From an uncultured Lachnospiraceae bacterium (GTDB taxonomy: Bacteria > Bacillota > Clostridia > Lachnospirales > Lachnospiraceae): a stretch of DNA of 64,000 nucleotides. Positions 8,501 to 16,180 of the stretch are shown piece after piece. The notes beneath the pieces are model-generated. The model made no database searches and had not been told where the DNA came from. It worked only from the letters and a program-made list of their open reading frames with translations. The first letter of the stretch is position 1, and every line of letters starts with the position of its first letter. The translations under genes were made by a program, and so were the position numbers. Location: assembly GCA_910584915.1 (NCBI GenBank), contig CAJUDM010000002.1:185404-249403 (forward strand), written 5' to 3'.

Positions 8501-9303
8501 GATCCGCCGAAGAGGTGCAAAAAGTAGGAGGATATCCTGTATTTTTCTCCGGCAAGGTTCAATATTTTTCCGGTTACCTGATCTGTTTTGATCGCCCGGC
8601 TCAGTTCGTCAATAATATAGTCGGATACCGTGTTTGTATCATAGATATTTCTGAGATTGTCTGTGAGGGTATCTTCATAATATTGCATGACAGGTATGTC
8701 ATCTTTTTCCAGAGGGCCTTTTCCGTCTGGATATTTTGTCAGGAAGTAGGCGGTGAGCAAATAAACCTGCCCGGCGCCGAAAGAGTGCATCATGGAATAG
8801 GTGACATCTTTTATGTTGTATGGATAACTCGAAAAAAGGTATGCCCTTTTTATCAGTTCAGGATCTTTGCCGCATTGATCTATAAACTGACGCAGGAGCG
8901 TCCCGCTGAACGTATAGGAGTTTGCAGCAAGCTGTTCGGCGGCGACTGCGACAAGCTGCGCCGGATCAATTCCGGGCAATGTCAACAGACGGCGAAAGAC
9001 GTCCGCGTTTCCTGCATTGGAGATAAGACATTGGCAGCTTGTGCCGCCGATGGCAAACAGGATATTGAAAAGCCTGCCCGCCTGTTCGGGGTCATCCTGC
9101 CCGTAGGAGACAAGACAGGTGAGAGCGGGCATATAGGATTTTGGAGACACACCGAGATTGCGATAGGGGAGTTTTTCCAGTATGTCCTTTTCTTTTTTTC
9201 CCACCAGATAATCTTCCAGATCATGTAACTGATCCTGCGTCAGCCTGCATAGATCCAGCAGCGTCATGCACTTTTCAAGATAGGTTTCTTTCTGAACTCT
9301 CAT
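5557..9303 (-). CDS. DUF4132 (MolR/YehI-like) giant protein, copy A
   Basis: 1248 residues, soluble. The N-terminal two-thirds is alpha-helical and HEAT/armadillo-like (for example KKAAERELAIRTLAKWD around 620). An Asn/Gln/Asp-rich low-complexity linker lies near 720-780. The C-terminal DUF4132 region contains WTCEAWKKLFVKNP, an IGLIW segment, GLVHPVELSEESIEAWKTQ and QPIEQLSRPVYH. This family accompanies MoxR ATPases and vWA proteins in E. coli (yehI/molR); its biochemical function is unknown. It starts 18 bp after the stop of copy B, probably in the same operon. From about residue 780 the two copies are nearly identical, while the N-terminal parts match only about half by eye. A second short Ser/Gln-rich insertion near 1090 is absent from copy B. 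Confidence 0.8.
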   Translation of the reverse strand: MRVQKETYLEKCMTLLDLCRLTQDQLHDLEDYLVGKKEKDILEKLPYRNLGVSPKSYMPALTCLVSYGQDDPEQAGRLFNILFAIGGTSCQCLISNAGNADVFRRLLTLPGIDPAQLVAVAAEQLAANSYTFSGTLLRQFIDQCGKDPELIKRAYLFSSYPYNIKDVTYSMMHSFGAGQVYLLTAYFLTKYPDGKGPLEKDDIPVMQYYEDTLTDNLRNIYDTNTVSDYIIDELSRAIKTDQVTGKILNLAGEKYRISSYFLHLFGGSALLNSGLSDILKNYAKICFAANLQNMFSVAIQVSKSFRIDAEKAGGDYDTLFDINSKALILQAASKDLNTVLKTQFHKNRDLFLQVMETANAHDSFAMMEILRQEDRTLFLKRQKTGGDAERNKLIELLADKNAVANEVKAYLRGETDISTLYPCEDQLFNQYGYRGNIMQARNLLHSYTYTYHDQAFYNRVVSYILLCGTSSFFFNELQSTLISIRQLYAAFREEHLDMVHQLKFYSLMYQFFLYNERQLKILKDATQKAFTGYMEENREEVIPAFQKSDVTVRTFAVTFLQNNAEENKAEILSYTQDSSKIVREALLTVLCGQKSWEPEVLVLLSSKKAAERELAIRTLAKWDLEKYKPQLVVALEKEKNSKTRTLLQELLNEDSVSAGNALTLQDLVKQLHKGGKKRTLSWAYETPFSIVHKKAMNSSIAESTVKNTQDSCKQTADDTDNTQNNCIQNNASNIQAICDRNSDSNNKQIPGDSDNRQNICDPIPADEEYLQAILLCYASMTTCGVNKDAVTLAAELDEAELAVYVNELFDKWLALGAEAKKRWVLYAASIHGGTDIIKKLQHQINEWPQHSRGAIAADAVQALALNPKPEALLIVDSISRKFKFRQVKAAAGEALKFAADQLCITTEELADRIVPNLGFDENMERCFDYGERTFTVTITPALEVEVFDENGKKLKNIPAPGKKDDPEKAAESYAAFKEMKKQMKTTVASQRMRLELALSTERQWTCEAWKKLFVKNPIMHQFAIGLIWSIYEDKKLVQTFRYMEDGSFNTEDEKEFELPENNQTMPESSAGQSTPISQNADSSEKQNYIQKIGLVHPVELSEESIEAWKTQLEDYEITQPIEQLSRPVYHMTEKEAEEKSMERFGGCILNDLSLHGKMQNMGWYRGQAEDAGIFYYYYREDREQGLRAELNFSGSYVGGQNEDVTVLDVKFNKKIGELPERYFSEIVMQIAKAVASSQERDLFWKEKH

Positions 9304-9321
9304 AACAGATTTTGTCCTCCT

Positions 9322-12300
9322 TTATTTTAAATCTTTCCAGAGTTTGTTTCGCTCCTGGCTGGAGGCGGTTGCCCTTGCAGCCTGCATCACGATCTCACTG
9401 AAGTAGCGCTTCGGCAGTTCACTGATCTTTTTGTTGAACTTTACATCAAACATGGTGACATCTTCGTTTTCGCCGCCGACGTAACTGCCGGAAAAATTGA
9501 ATTCCGCCCGCAGTCCCTGTTCTTTGTCCTCGCGGTAATAGAAATAAAATATGCCGCCGTCTTCAGCCTGCCCGCGGTACCACCCCATATTCTGCATTTT
9601 TCCCTGTAAAGAGAGGTCGTTGAGGATACAGCCGCCGAAGCGTTCCATCGATTTTTCTTCCGCTTCCTCCTCAGTCATATGATAGACAGGGCGGGAGAGC
9701 TGTTCAATGGGCTGGGTAATCTCATAATCTTCCAGCTGGGTTTTCCACGCCTCGATGGATTCCTCGGAGAGTTCCACCGGATGGACGAGACCGATTTTGC
9801 TGATTTTGTTTATCTTGCCGATATTATTTTGTTTTTCCGGAAGTTCAAATTCCTCCTCATCCTCCGTGTTGAAACTGCCATCCTCCATATAGCGGAAAGT
9901 CTGCACCAGCTTTTTGTCCTCGTAAACTCCCCAGATCAGTCCGATCGCAAACTGGTGCATGATCGGATTTTCCACAAAGAGTTTTTTCCATGCCTCGCAG
10001 GTCCACTGTCTCTGCGTGGAGAGAGCCAGCTCGAGGCGCATTTTCTGGCTGGTGACGGTTGCCTTCATCTGCTTTTTCATCTCTTTGAAAGCAGCATAAT
10101 TTTCCGCGGCTTTTTCAGGATCGTCCTTTTTGCCTGGGGCGGGAAAATTTTTGAGTTTCTTTCCGTTATCATCGAACACTTCCACTTCGAGAGCAGGAGT
10201 GATCGTCACGGTAAACTTCCGGTCGCCATAGTCGAAATGTCTTTCCATATTCTCATTGAAGCCGAGATTCGGGACAATGCGGTCCGCCAGTTCCTCCGTG
10301 GTGATGCCGAGCTGGTCAGCGGCAAACTTTAAGGCTTCGCCGGCAGCGTTTTTTATCTGGCGGAATTTGAATTTTCTGGAGATACTGTCCACGATCAGAA
10401 GGGCTTCCGGCTTCGGATTTAATGCCAGAGCCTGCACGGCGTCCGCGGCGATGGCGCCTCTGGAATGTTTAGGCCATTCGTTTATCTGGTGCTGCAGTTT
10501 TTTGATGATATCAGTTCCGCCGTGGATGGAGGCGGCGTAGAGCACCCAGCGTTTTTTTGCCTCGGCGCCCGTGGCAAGCCATTTGTCGAACAGTTCATTC
10601 ACATAGACGGCAAGTTCCGCTTCATCGAGTTCCGCCGCCAGAGCCGCCGCGTCCTTGTTGACGCCGCAGGTTGTCATGGAGGCGTAGCCAAGCAGGATCG
10701 CCTGCAGATATTCTTCGTCGGCGGGTACCGGTTCACAGATATTTTGTCTGTTTTCAGAATTATCAGGAATCTGCTTATTATTTATATCATGGTTGTCGCT
10801 CTGTTCATCACTTATGTTTTTGCCGGGGACAGAGGTGTCTGCCCTCTTTTTATGTACTGCTGAGAACGGCGTCTCATAAGCCCACGCCAGAGATCGTTTT
10901 TTGCCGCCTTTGTGAAGTGTTTTCACAAGATCCTGCAGGGTTACGATACTTCCTGACTGTCCTGCGTCCGTATTTAAGATATCCTGTAACAGAGTCCTCA
11001 CCTTGCCGTTTTTCTCTTTTTCCAGAGCAGCTGTAAATTCCGGCTGATAGGCCTGAGCATCCCACTTTGCCAAAACGCGGACAGCGAGTTCCCTCTCTGC
11101 GGCTTTTTTGGAAGTGAGGAGAGCTAACACTTCCTTATCCCAGTCTTTCTGTTCGGAGAGAACTTTGTACAGCGCGTCCTTGACCAGTTTTGAACTGTCC
11201 TGAGAGAAGGCGAAGATTTCCGCTTTATTTTCGTCTGCATTTTTGCTTAAGGTTTCGACGGCGAGGACTCTGCCGAGGGCATCCGCCTCCCGGAAGGCGG
11301 AAAGGACTTCCTCCCGGTTTACGGTGAGATAGTTGCCGAATACTTCAATAGATATCTGTTTCAGCAGTTCTTTGTGTTTTTCATTATAAAAATACTGGTG
11401 CATTATGGAGTAAAACTTTAACTGATGCGCCATGTCAAGATGTTCCGCGTTAAATGCGGCATATATGCTTCTGGTTTTCTGCGCATCGATGTTTGTATTG
11501 ACGAGCAGTACCCAGTAAAAGAAGTAGGTGGCTCCTTTCAGAAAATAGTATATGATAGCTCTGTTGTAAAAACTCTGATCGCTGTAATTTTCCGCATAGG
11601 ATTCCAGCAGATTTTTGATCTGAGGAAGATTGCTGCCATAGCTGAATTTTGAGTAAATCTGGTTTTCATAGGGATAGAGGGAGGAAACTTCTGTTTCGCC
11701 CCGCAGATATTTTTTTACTTCTCCGATGACAGGATTTTTGTCAACGATCATGTCGATCAGTTTATCCCGCTCTTTATTGCCGTTTTTCCTCTGTTGCAGG
11801 AAGAGGGGTTTGTCTTCCTGCTGAAGGACATTCATCATAACAGAAGAGTCGTGAGCATTTGCCTTTTCCAGAGCATCCATAAAGACAGATTTGTTTTTGC
11901 GGAACTGGGTTTTGAGAACATCGCTCAGTTCTCTTGCCGCTGCCTGCAAAATAAGGGATCTGCTGTCAATATCAAAATACTCATCATAGTCGCCGCCCTT
12001 TTTCCGGATATCCATCCAAAATCCGTCGGTGATGGCAGCAGCGACTGTGAACATTTCAGAAAGGCTTATGGCAAAACATACTTTCACAAAATTTCTCAAC
12101 ACATCCGACAGGGTGAAGTTGAGAAGAGCTGTGGAACCTAAGAGATTCAGGGAATAGTTATTGATCTTGCATTTTCTCTGCGCCAGTTTCAGTGTATTGT
12201 CATTTACCTGGCCCTGCTGAATTGCCTGTTGGATTTCACGAATAGCGGAGGCAGGCATATTGTGGGGTTCATAAATATTTTCGATATTTTGGATAAGGAT

Positions 12301-13005
12301 CGATTCATATTGCTGCATCAGAGATATATCTTCCTGTTTGACCAGTCTGTTTATCTCCGGCGCTTTGCCGAAGAATCTGCCCACGCCGGATAAAAGGGAT
12401 GCATGTTTTTCCTCCTTCGGGAAAAGTTCCCCGGCGTTCGGATATTTGATCAGAAAGTAGGATGCGAGCAGCACCAGCTTTGCAGAGCCGCAGGAGTGCA
12501 TCGATGAATTCGGTATATTTTTTATATTCTGAGGGTGATCGACGAGAAGGAATGCCTGTTTTATAGCATCTGCGTCATAGTTCATCAGTTTCATGAAGGG
12601 AGTGATACCTCTTGACATGCGAAACAGGTAGGAGGAAATGTCCGCGGCGTAGACAGCGCCGGCTTTCGCCTGATCCACGGGGAGTTTCCACAGATAGGCA
12701 AGCCCGCTGCCGCCGGCTATTCCCTGAGGGAGCAGTGAAGAACAGGATATGCCGCCGATGGCAAAAAGAATATTGAACAGTCTTCCGGCTTCTTCCATCA
12801 TTCCATGTTTAAATAGGCTGTTGAAAACGGATGAATCACGTTTCTGGGACAGGGATAAATTTTTGTAGGGGAGACCTGCCAAAACTTCCTCTGCCTTTTC
12901 ACCGGAGAGATAAGCTTCCAGATCATCCAGCTGATCCTGTGTCAGGTTTAACTGTTCCAACAGTTTCATTGCGCTCTCGAGGCGCGTTTCCTTTGGGCTT
13001 CTCAT
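9322..13005 (-). CDS. DUF4132 (MolR/YehI-like) giant protein, copy B
   Basis: 1227 residues, a paralogue of the next gene and first in the two-gene unit. AGGAGG sits at good distance from its ATG at 13005. Architecture: helical repeats, a polar linker near 730-765, then the conserved C-terminal DUF4132 core ending in the same WKD/WKE terminus. It carries an extra segment near 245-275 (LLSGVGRFFGKAPE) absent from copy A. Its shared C-terminal half with copy A points to gene conversion or recent partial duplication, with the N-terminal halves diverged, perhaps to recognise different partners. Function inferred only from cluster membership. Confidence 0.8.
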   Translation of the reverse strand: MRSPKETRLESAMKLLEQLNLTQDQLDDLEAYLSGEKAEEVLAGLPYKNLSLSQKRDSSVFNSLFKHGMMEEAGRLFNILFAIGGISCSSLLPQGIAGGSGLAYLWKLPVDQAKAGAVYAADISSYLFRMSRGITPFMKLMNYDADAIKQAFLLVDHPQNIKNIPNSSMHSCGSAKLVLLASYFLIKYPNAGELFPKEEKHASLLSGVGRFFGKAPEINRLVKQEDISLMQQYESILIQNIENIYEPHNMPASAIREIQQAIQQGQVNDNTLKLAQRKCKINNYSLNLLGSTALLNFTLSDVLRNFVKVCFAISLSEMFTVAAAITDGFWMDIRKKGGDYDEYFDIDSRSLILQAAARELSDVLKTQFRKNKSVFMDALEKANAHDSSVMMNVLQQEDKPLFLQQRKNGNKERDKLIDMIVDKNPVIGEVKKYLRGETEVSSLYPYENQIYSKFSYGSNLPQIKNLLESYAENYSDQSFYNRAIIYYFLKGATYFFYWVLLVNTNIDAQKTRSIYAAFNAEHLDMAHQLKFYSIMHQYFYNEKHKELLKQISIEVFGNYLTVNREEVLSAFREADALGRVLAVETLSKNADENKAEIFAFSQDSSKLVKDALYKVLSEQKDWDKEVLALLTSKKAAERELAVRVLAKWDAQAYQPEFTAALEKEKNGKVRTLLQDILNTDAGQSGSIVTLQDLVKTLHKGGKKRSLAWAYETPFSAVHKKRADTSVPGKNISDEQSDNHDINNKQIPDNSENRQNICEPVPADEEYLQAILLGYASMTTCGVNKDAAALAAELDEAELAVYVNELFDKWLATGAEAKKRWVLYAASIHGGTDIIKKLQHQINEWPKHSRGAIAADAVQALALNPKPEALLIVDSISRKFKFRQIKNAAGEALKFAADQLGITTEELADRIVPNLGFNENMERHFDYGDRKFTVTITPALEVEVFDDNGKKLKNFPAPGKKDDPEKAAENYAAFKEMKKQMKATVTSQKMRLELALSTQRQWTCEAWKKLFVENPIMHQFAIGLIWGVYEDKKLVQTFRYMEDGSFNTEDEEEFELPEKQNNIGKINKISKIGLVHPVELSEESIEAWKTQLEDYEITQPIEQLSRPVYHMTEEEAEEKSMERFGGCILNDLSLQGKMQNMGWYRGQAEDGGIFYFYYREDKEQGLRAEFNFSGSYVGGENEDVTMFDVKFNKKISELPKRYFSEIVMQAARATASSQERNKLWKDLK

Positions 13006-13435
13006 GGGGTGTCCTCCTGTTATATATTTTAATTTTGAATTTCTTTTATGTTATTCAGACGCACAATCCCGGGAAGAGTACCCGGACTTTCCACAGTAAT
13101 ACGGTCATCAAACTGGTAGTACACATTTCTTTAATTGTCATAGCTGTCAATTTCACTGGTAATCTCCCTTATACTATATGTTTTATACAGCCTTTTTCGC
13201 ACTGTTCATTGCTTTTGTGGATATTATATCATAAACTCGCAAATCCGCGCATTCGCGCTCTATGTCCGATTTCATCGGACGTTTGCTCGTTAATAACCGC
13301 AGAAAAACAAATGACTGCTTCGCAGCCGCTTGTTTTTCTCCTGCGGTTATTATATCATAAAATATACGAAGAATATTGAATTGTACAATAAATTTTGAGA
13401 AATAGAATAAAGAGGTTTTAAGATGACAAAAGTTA
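13006..13435. other. 430-bp gap with hairpin elements inside the minus-strand cluster
   Basis: Holds the presumed upstream region of the DUF4132 pair. A foldback at 13291-13352 has outer arms TAATAACCGCAG / CTGCGGTTATTA and inner arms AAAAACAA / TTGTTTTT with a 3-nt one-sided bulge, the same design as the 76-bp repeats but a different sequence. A smaller inverted repeat, GTCCGATTTCATCGGAC, is at 13264-13280. The motif GCATTCGCGCT occurs here and in the 76-bp repeats. No credible gene seen. Confidence 0.6.
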
Positions 13436-13783
13436 TTAATTATTCAGGTTCAGATAATAATCTCTTCCTCTGTCATAAGCGGTCTTTTCCCTGCCGAGTT
13501 CCATATAAGCCACCAGTTCCGTATAATATTTCGCACAGATGGAATCTTTATTTTTGTCAGTGGAAACTCTGTGCCTGTTTCCCGATAATTCTTCCTGCAG
13601 GGAGAGGAGCAGGCGGGAGAGATGCTGCATGCCGTATTCAGCGGCAGTTTCTCCTTTCTCCTTCAATTCCTGTAGAGTGCTGTCGTGAACGGTATGGAAT
13701 CCGCTCTGACAGAGATCTTCCAGAATGGAGCTGATATCGGAAAAAAATTCTTCAAAATAATCTTCTTTCTTTTTTAAGTACAT
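13436..13783 (-). CDS. Small helical protein of the MoxR/vWA cluster, 115 aa
   Basis: A predicted all-helical soluble protein (MYLKKKEDYFEEFFSDISS start) with no motif I recognise. AAAGGA lies before the ATG. It follows the SWIM gene by 37 bp on the same strand, so it is likely co-transcribed. The E. coli yeh cluster also carries a small gene (yehK), but I see no basis for claiming homology. Confidence 0.6.
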   Translation of the reverse strand: MYLKKKEDYFEEFFSDISSILEDLCQSGFHTVHDSTLQELKEKGETAAEYGMQHLSRLLLSLQEELSGNRHRVSTDKNKDSICAKYYTELVAYMELGREKTAYDRGRDYYLNLNN

Positions 13784-13820
13784 ATAAATTATGGTCCTTT
13801 CAGATGTTCACTTAAATGTC

Positions 13821-15551
13821 TTACTTCCAGGCATCCACCGGAATCAGTCTGATCCTTCCATCCCTCAGATAAATTTTGCCGATAAAGCAGGGAGGATCGT
13901 CCTCTCTGATCTTTTCGAGATAGCGGATGCTTCGCGCCTCCTCTTTGGAGTAGGGGAGTTCCAGTATGATCTCCCGTTTTTTATTATCGTACAGAACCAT
14001 CGAGAGCATCTGTTCCGAGCCGGAGAAGACGGCTTTCTCGCAGAAAGCAGGCTGTATAAAAACAAGATCCCAATTCAGGTTATTTTCTGTTGCTGCCGCC
14101 GGTTTATTTGTTGTATCCTGCGCGGAATTTACAGCAGAATCCGTGAATAATTTCGATTGCCCTGTGATCCGCTCTGAGAATAATTTAGCGAAATCCTCAT
14201 AATACCACCCCGGAAATTCTTCCGGATCTGGTTCACGGTTTCCGAGAATTTCCCCCCTTGTCTCCTTGCTAGAGGAAAGGCGCCTTCTCTCGTCGCACTT
14301 TGCGTCTTTGAGATGAATGCGCAGCCTGATCAGGTTTTCCAGGGAGCAGGTAAGCCCCCAGGGAGCCTCTGCTTTCTGGGGTTTGCCCCATTTTTTACGT
14401 TTGTCATAGAAAACGGGGCGCGCCACGGTATAGGTGTACCACTTATCCGTATTTGTTTCCAGAAAATAGACGGTCTCTCCTTCATAACCGGAGACGTCTT
14501 CAAAATGTTCTATCGTAATACCGGTCAGGTCAAGGTCGCCGGCGGCAAGATAATCGGCATGAAATTCCCCGGCTTCCTTCACCAGCTGAGTGATATCCTC
14601 TGTCTCCAGAAGAATATTTACTCGAGAATATAATTTTGTAAGTTTTCTCATCAGATCAACGGTCAGGAAAGATGCCTGTCTGTTCAAATAGGACTGGTAT
14701 AAAGTGCCAAGTCCGCGAAAAGCTCTCTCGAAATCAGCGAGCCCCGTATTGTGGCTGATGATCGCAAAACGTTCGAGCGAATCTGTCACATCGGGGGAGA
14801 CTCTCGAAAGCCCGGTCGCCATCAGTTCTTCCAGATAGTCCTTCATCTGAGCGGCGGCGTTTTTTATCTGCACCGAATCGAGGGGAGAATCCTTCTTTTG
14901 AGATTCTTCCAGATCCTTCAGGGAGAAAACGCCGGCTTTCAGCTTGCACCAGAGGATTGCTTCGGCTTTGTGGATACAGAGTTCTTTTTTGTGGCAGCTG
15001 CAGGAAGAGTATTCCAAAGGCGATAATAATTTTACGGTGATATTCTCACCCGGGAGCCGTATGGTAAAAACGGAGGACTCCTCTATTTCCGGGCGGATCT
15101 CTTTTCCCGCCTTGTTCAAAAAGGAAGTGAGGCGGCGCGTCCCCATCACTTTAAACAGATCCTTTTCCGGAAAAGAGCGAATCTCGGTCCAGAGTGTCTC
15201 CCGTTTATCGCTGTTGCTGTCTGTGTTTTCTTTTGTGACATTTTCCCGGTCTGATTTCTCTTTCCCTGCGCCCTCGTCCGAACATGCTGTCTGTTCCTTT
15301 AAAAAGAGGATACCCAGAATAATATGTTTGCAGATACTTCTGGAAGGACAGCTGCATTTGCTGTCCCCGAGCGGAAGGCTTAAGATAACCGTCTCCCCGT
15401 CTATCTGCAGGGCGGCTTCCTCTTCCAGTTTCAAAATCTTTACAATGGCGGTCTCTTTATCCTTATGGGCTCTTTTTACGATGCCCTTATTGGTAAGTCC
15501 GATCAAATATTCGTCGTCGATTTCCGCAAGCTGCTTTTTCCAGTTGGTCAT
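13821..15551 (-). CDS. SWIM zinc-finger protein (YehQ-like)
   Basis: 576 residues. A classic SWIM motif CxCx5CxH is at C66, C68, C74, H76, and a second one is at C184, C186, C192, H194, so two zinc sites are present. Between them is a Ser/Glu/Asp-rich spacer; the C-terminal 380 residues are mixed alpha/beta with no motif I know. SWIM domains bind DNA or protein. SWIM proteins are regular companions of MoxR, vWA, DUF5682 and DUF4132 genes. AAAGGA is at good spacing before ATG 15551. The gene is divergent from blaI, with which it shares a 251-bp promoter region. Confidence 0.8.
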   Translation of the reverse strand: MTNWKKQLAEIDDEYLIGLTNKGIVKRAHKDKETAIVKILKLEEEAALQIDGETVILSLPLGDSKCSCPSRSICKHIILGILFLKEQTACSDEGAGKEKSDRENVTKENTDSNSDKRETLWTEIRSFPEKDLFKVMGTRRLTSFLNKAGKEIRPEIEESSVFTIRLPGENITVKLLSPLEYSSCSCHKKELCIHKAEAILWCKLKAGVFSLKDLEESQKKDSPLDSVQIKNAAAQMKDYLEELMATGLSRVSPDVTDSLERFAIISHNTGLADFERAFRGLGTLYQSYLNRQASFLTVDLMRKLTKLYSRVNILLETEDITQLVKEAGEFHADYLAAGDLDLTGITIEHFEDVSGYEGETVYFLETNTDKWYTYTVARPVFYDKRKKWGKPQKAEAPWGLTCSLENLIRLRIHLKDAKCDERRRLSSSKETRGEILGNREPDPEEFPGWYYEDFAKLFSERITGQSKLFTDSAVNSAQDTTNKPAAATENNLNWDLVFIQPAFCEKAVFSGSEQMLSMVLYDNKKREIILELPYSKEEARSIRYLEKIREDDPPCFIGKIYLRDGRIRLIPVDAWK

Positions 15552-15648
15552 GTTGTATTCCTTTTATATATTGGTTGAATGCTTATTCCCGCGGGCAATG
15601 AGGAACAGATGCCCTGAGCTGTATTTTGGAGAGAATAGTACTGTAAAT

Positions 15649-15678
15649 ATTATATGATAAGACGCGAAGGCTTTGCAA
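15649..15678 (-). promoter_or_regulatory. Candidate promoter of the SWIM-DUF4132 unit
   Basis: On the minus strand TTGCAA (15678-15673), an 18-bp spacer and TATAAT (15654-15649) precede the SWIM start by about 100 bp. The BlaI operators lie about 70-110 bp upstream of the -35, so direct control by BlaI is possible but unproven. Confidence 0.5.
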
Positions 15679-15733
15679 TGTTTATCTGTTTTGAATTATA
15701 TATGCGGTTATGGATGAATATACAAAAATAGGA

Positions 15734-15786
15734 TTGACATTTTTCTTCTACAGTTGTAGAATAAAAGAAATTCTACAACTGTAGAG
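15734..15786 (+). promoter_or_regulatory. blaI promoter with two BlaI/MecI-type operators
   Basis: TTGACA (15734-15739), 17-bp spacer, TAGAAT (15757-15762). Operator 1, TTCTACAGTTGTAGAA (15746-15761), covers spacer and -10; operator 2, TTCTACAACTGTAGAG (15771-15786), lies just past the start site, 25 bp on. Both contain the TACA-N2-TGTA dyad core typical of BlaI/MecI sites. They indicate autorepression of the regulator pair. Confidence 0.85.
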
Positions 15787-15802
15787 AAAGAGGGATGATT
15801 CT

Positions 15803-16180
15803 ATGGAAACTACAGTACGTCGTTTGCCGGATGCTGAATTGGAAGTTATGCAGGCTGTCTGGGCATGTGAGCCGCCGGTGTCCAGGACAGATATCAACGG
15901 AATACTGAAAGACAGCCACCCGATGGCACTGACCACGTTATTGACGGTGCTCACGCGCCTGTCGGAAAAGGGATTTATCTGGATTCAAAAGGAAGGACGC
16001 AGTGCCAGATATATTCCGTTGGTTGCAAAACAGGATTATCTTGCCCAGCAGAGTCGATGCTTTGTGCAGAAGGTCTGCGGCGGGAGCCTGCCTGCCTTTG
16101 CCACAGCCTTGTGCGACAGCGGGCTGACGAAAGAGGAGCTTAACTTGCTGCGGGAGCTTCTGGAGAGGGGGACGCTGTGA
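15803..16180 (+). CDS. blaI: BlaI/MecI/CopY family transcriptional repressor
   Basis: 125 residues, the usual length. A winged-helix N-terminal domain (RRLPDAELEVMQAVWACEPP, then the recognition region MALTTLLTVLTRLSEKG) and a C-terminal dimerisation helix region. It binds TACA/TGTA dyads, two of which sit in its own promoter, and is normally inactivated by cleavage by a BlaR-type protease. That partner starts with an overlapping GTGA. The location inside a MoxR/vWA cluster is unusual. Whether the signal is a beta-lactam cannot be told, and no beta-lactamase gene is in the window. Confidence 0.9.
   Translation: METTVRRLPDAELEVMQAVWACEPPVSRTDINGILKDSHPMALTTLLTVLTRLSEKGFIWIQKEGRSARYIPLVAKQDYLAQQSRCFVQKVCGGSLPAFATALCDSGLTKEELNLLRELLERGTL

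Noticed and set aside
13423..13734. Plus-strand 103-aa frame over the 115-aa gene
   Set aside because: The opposite strand has better RBS, spacing and operon context.
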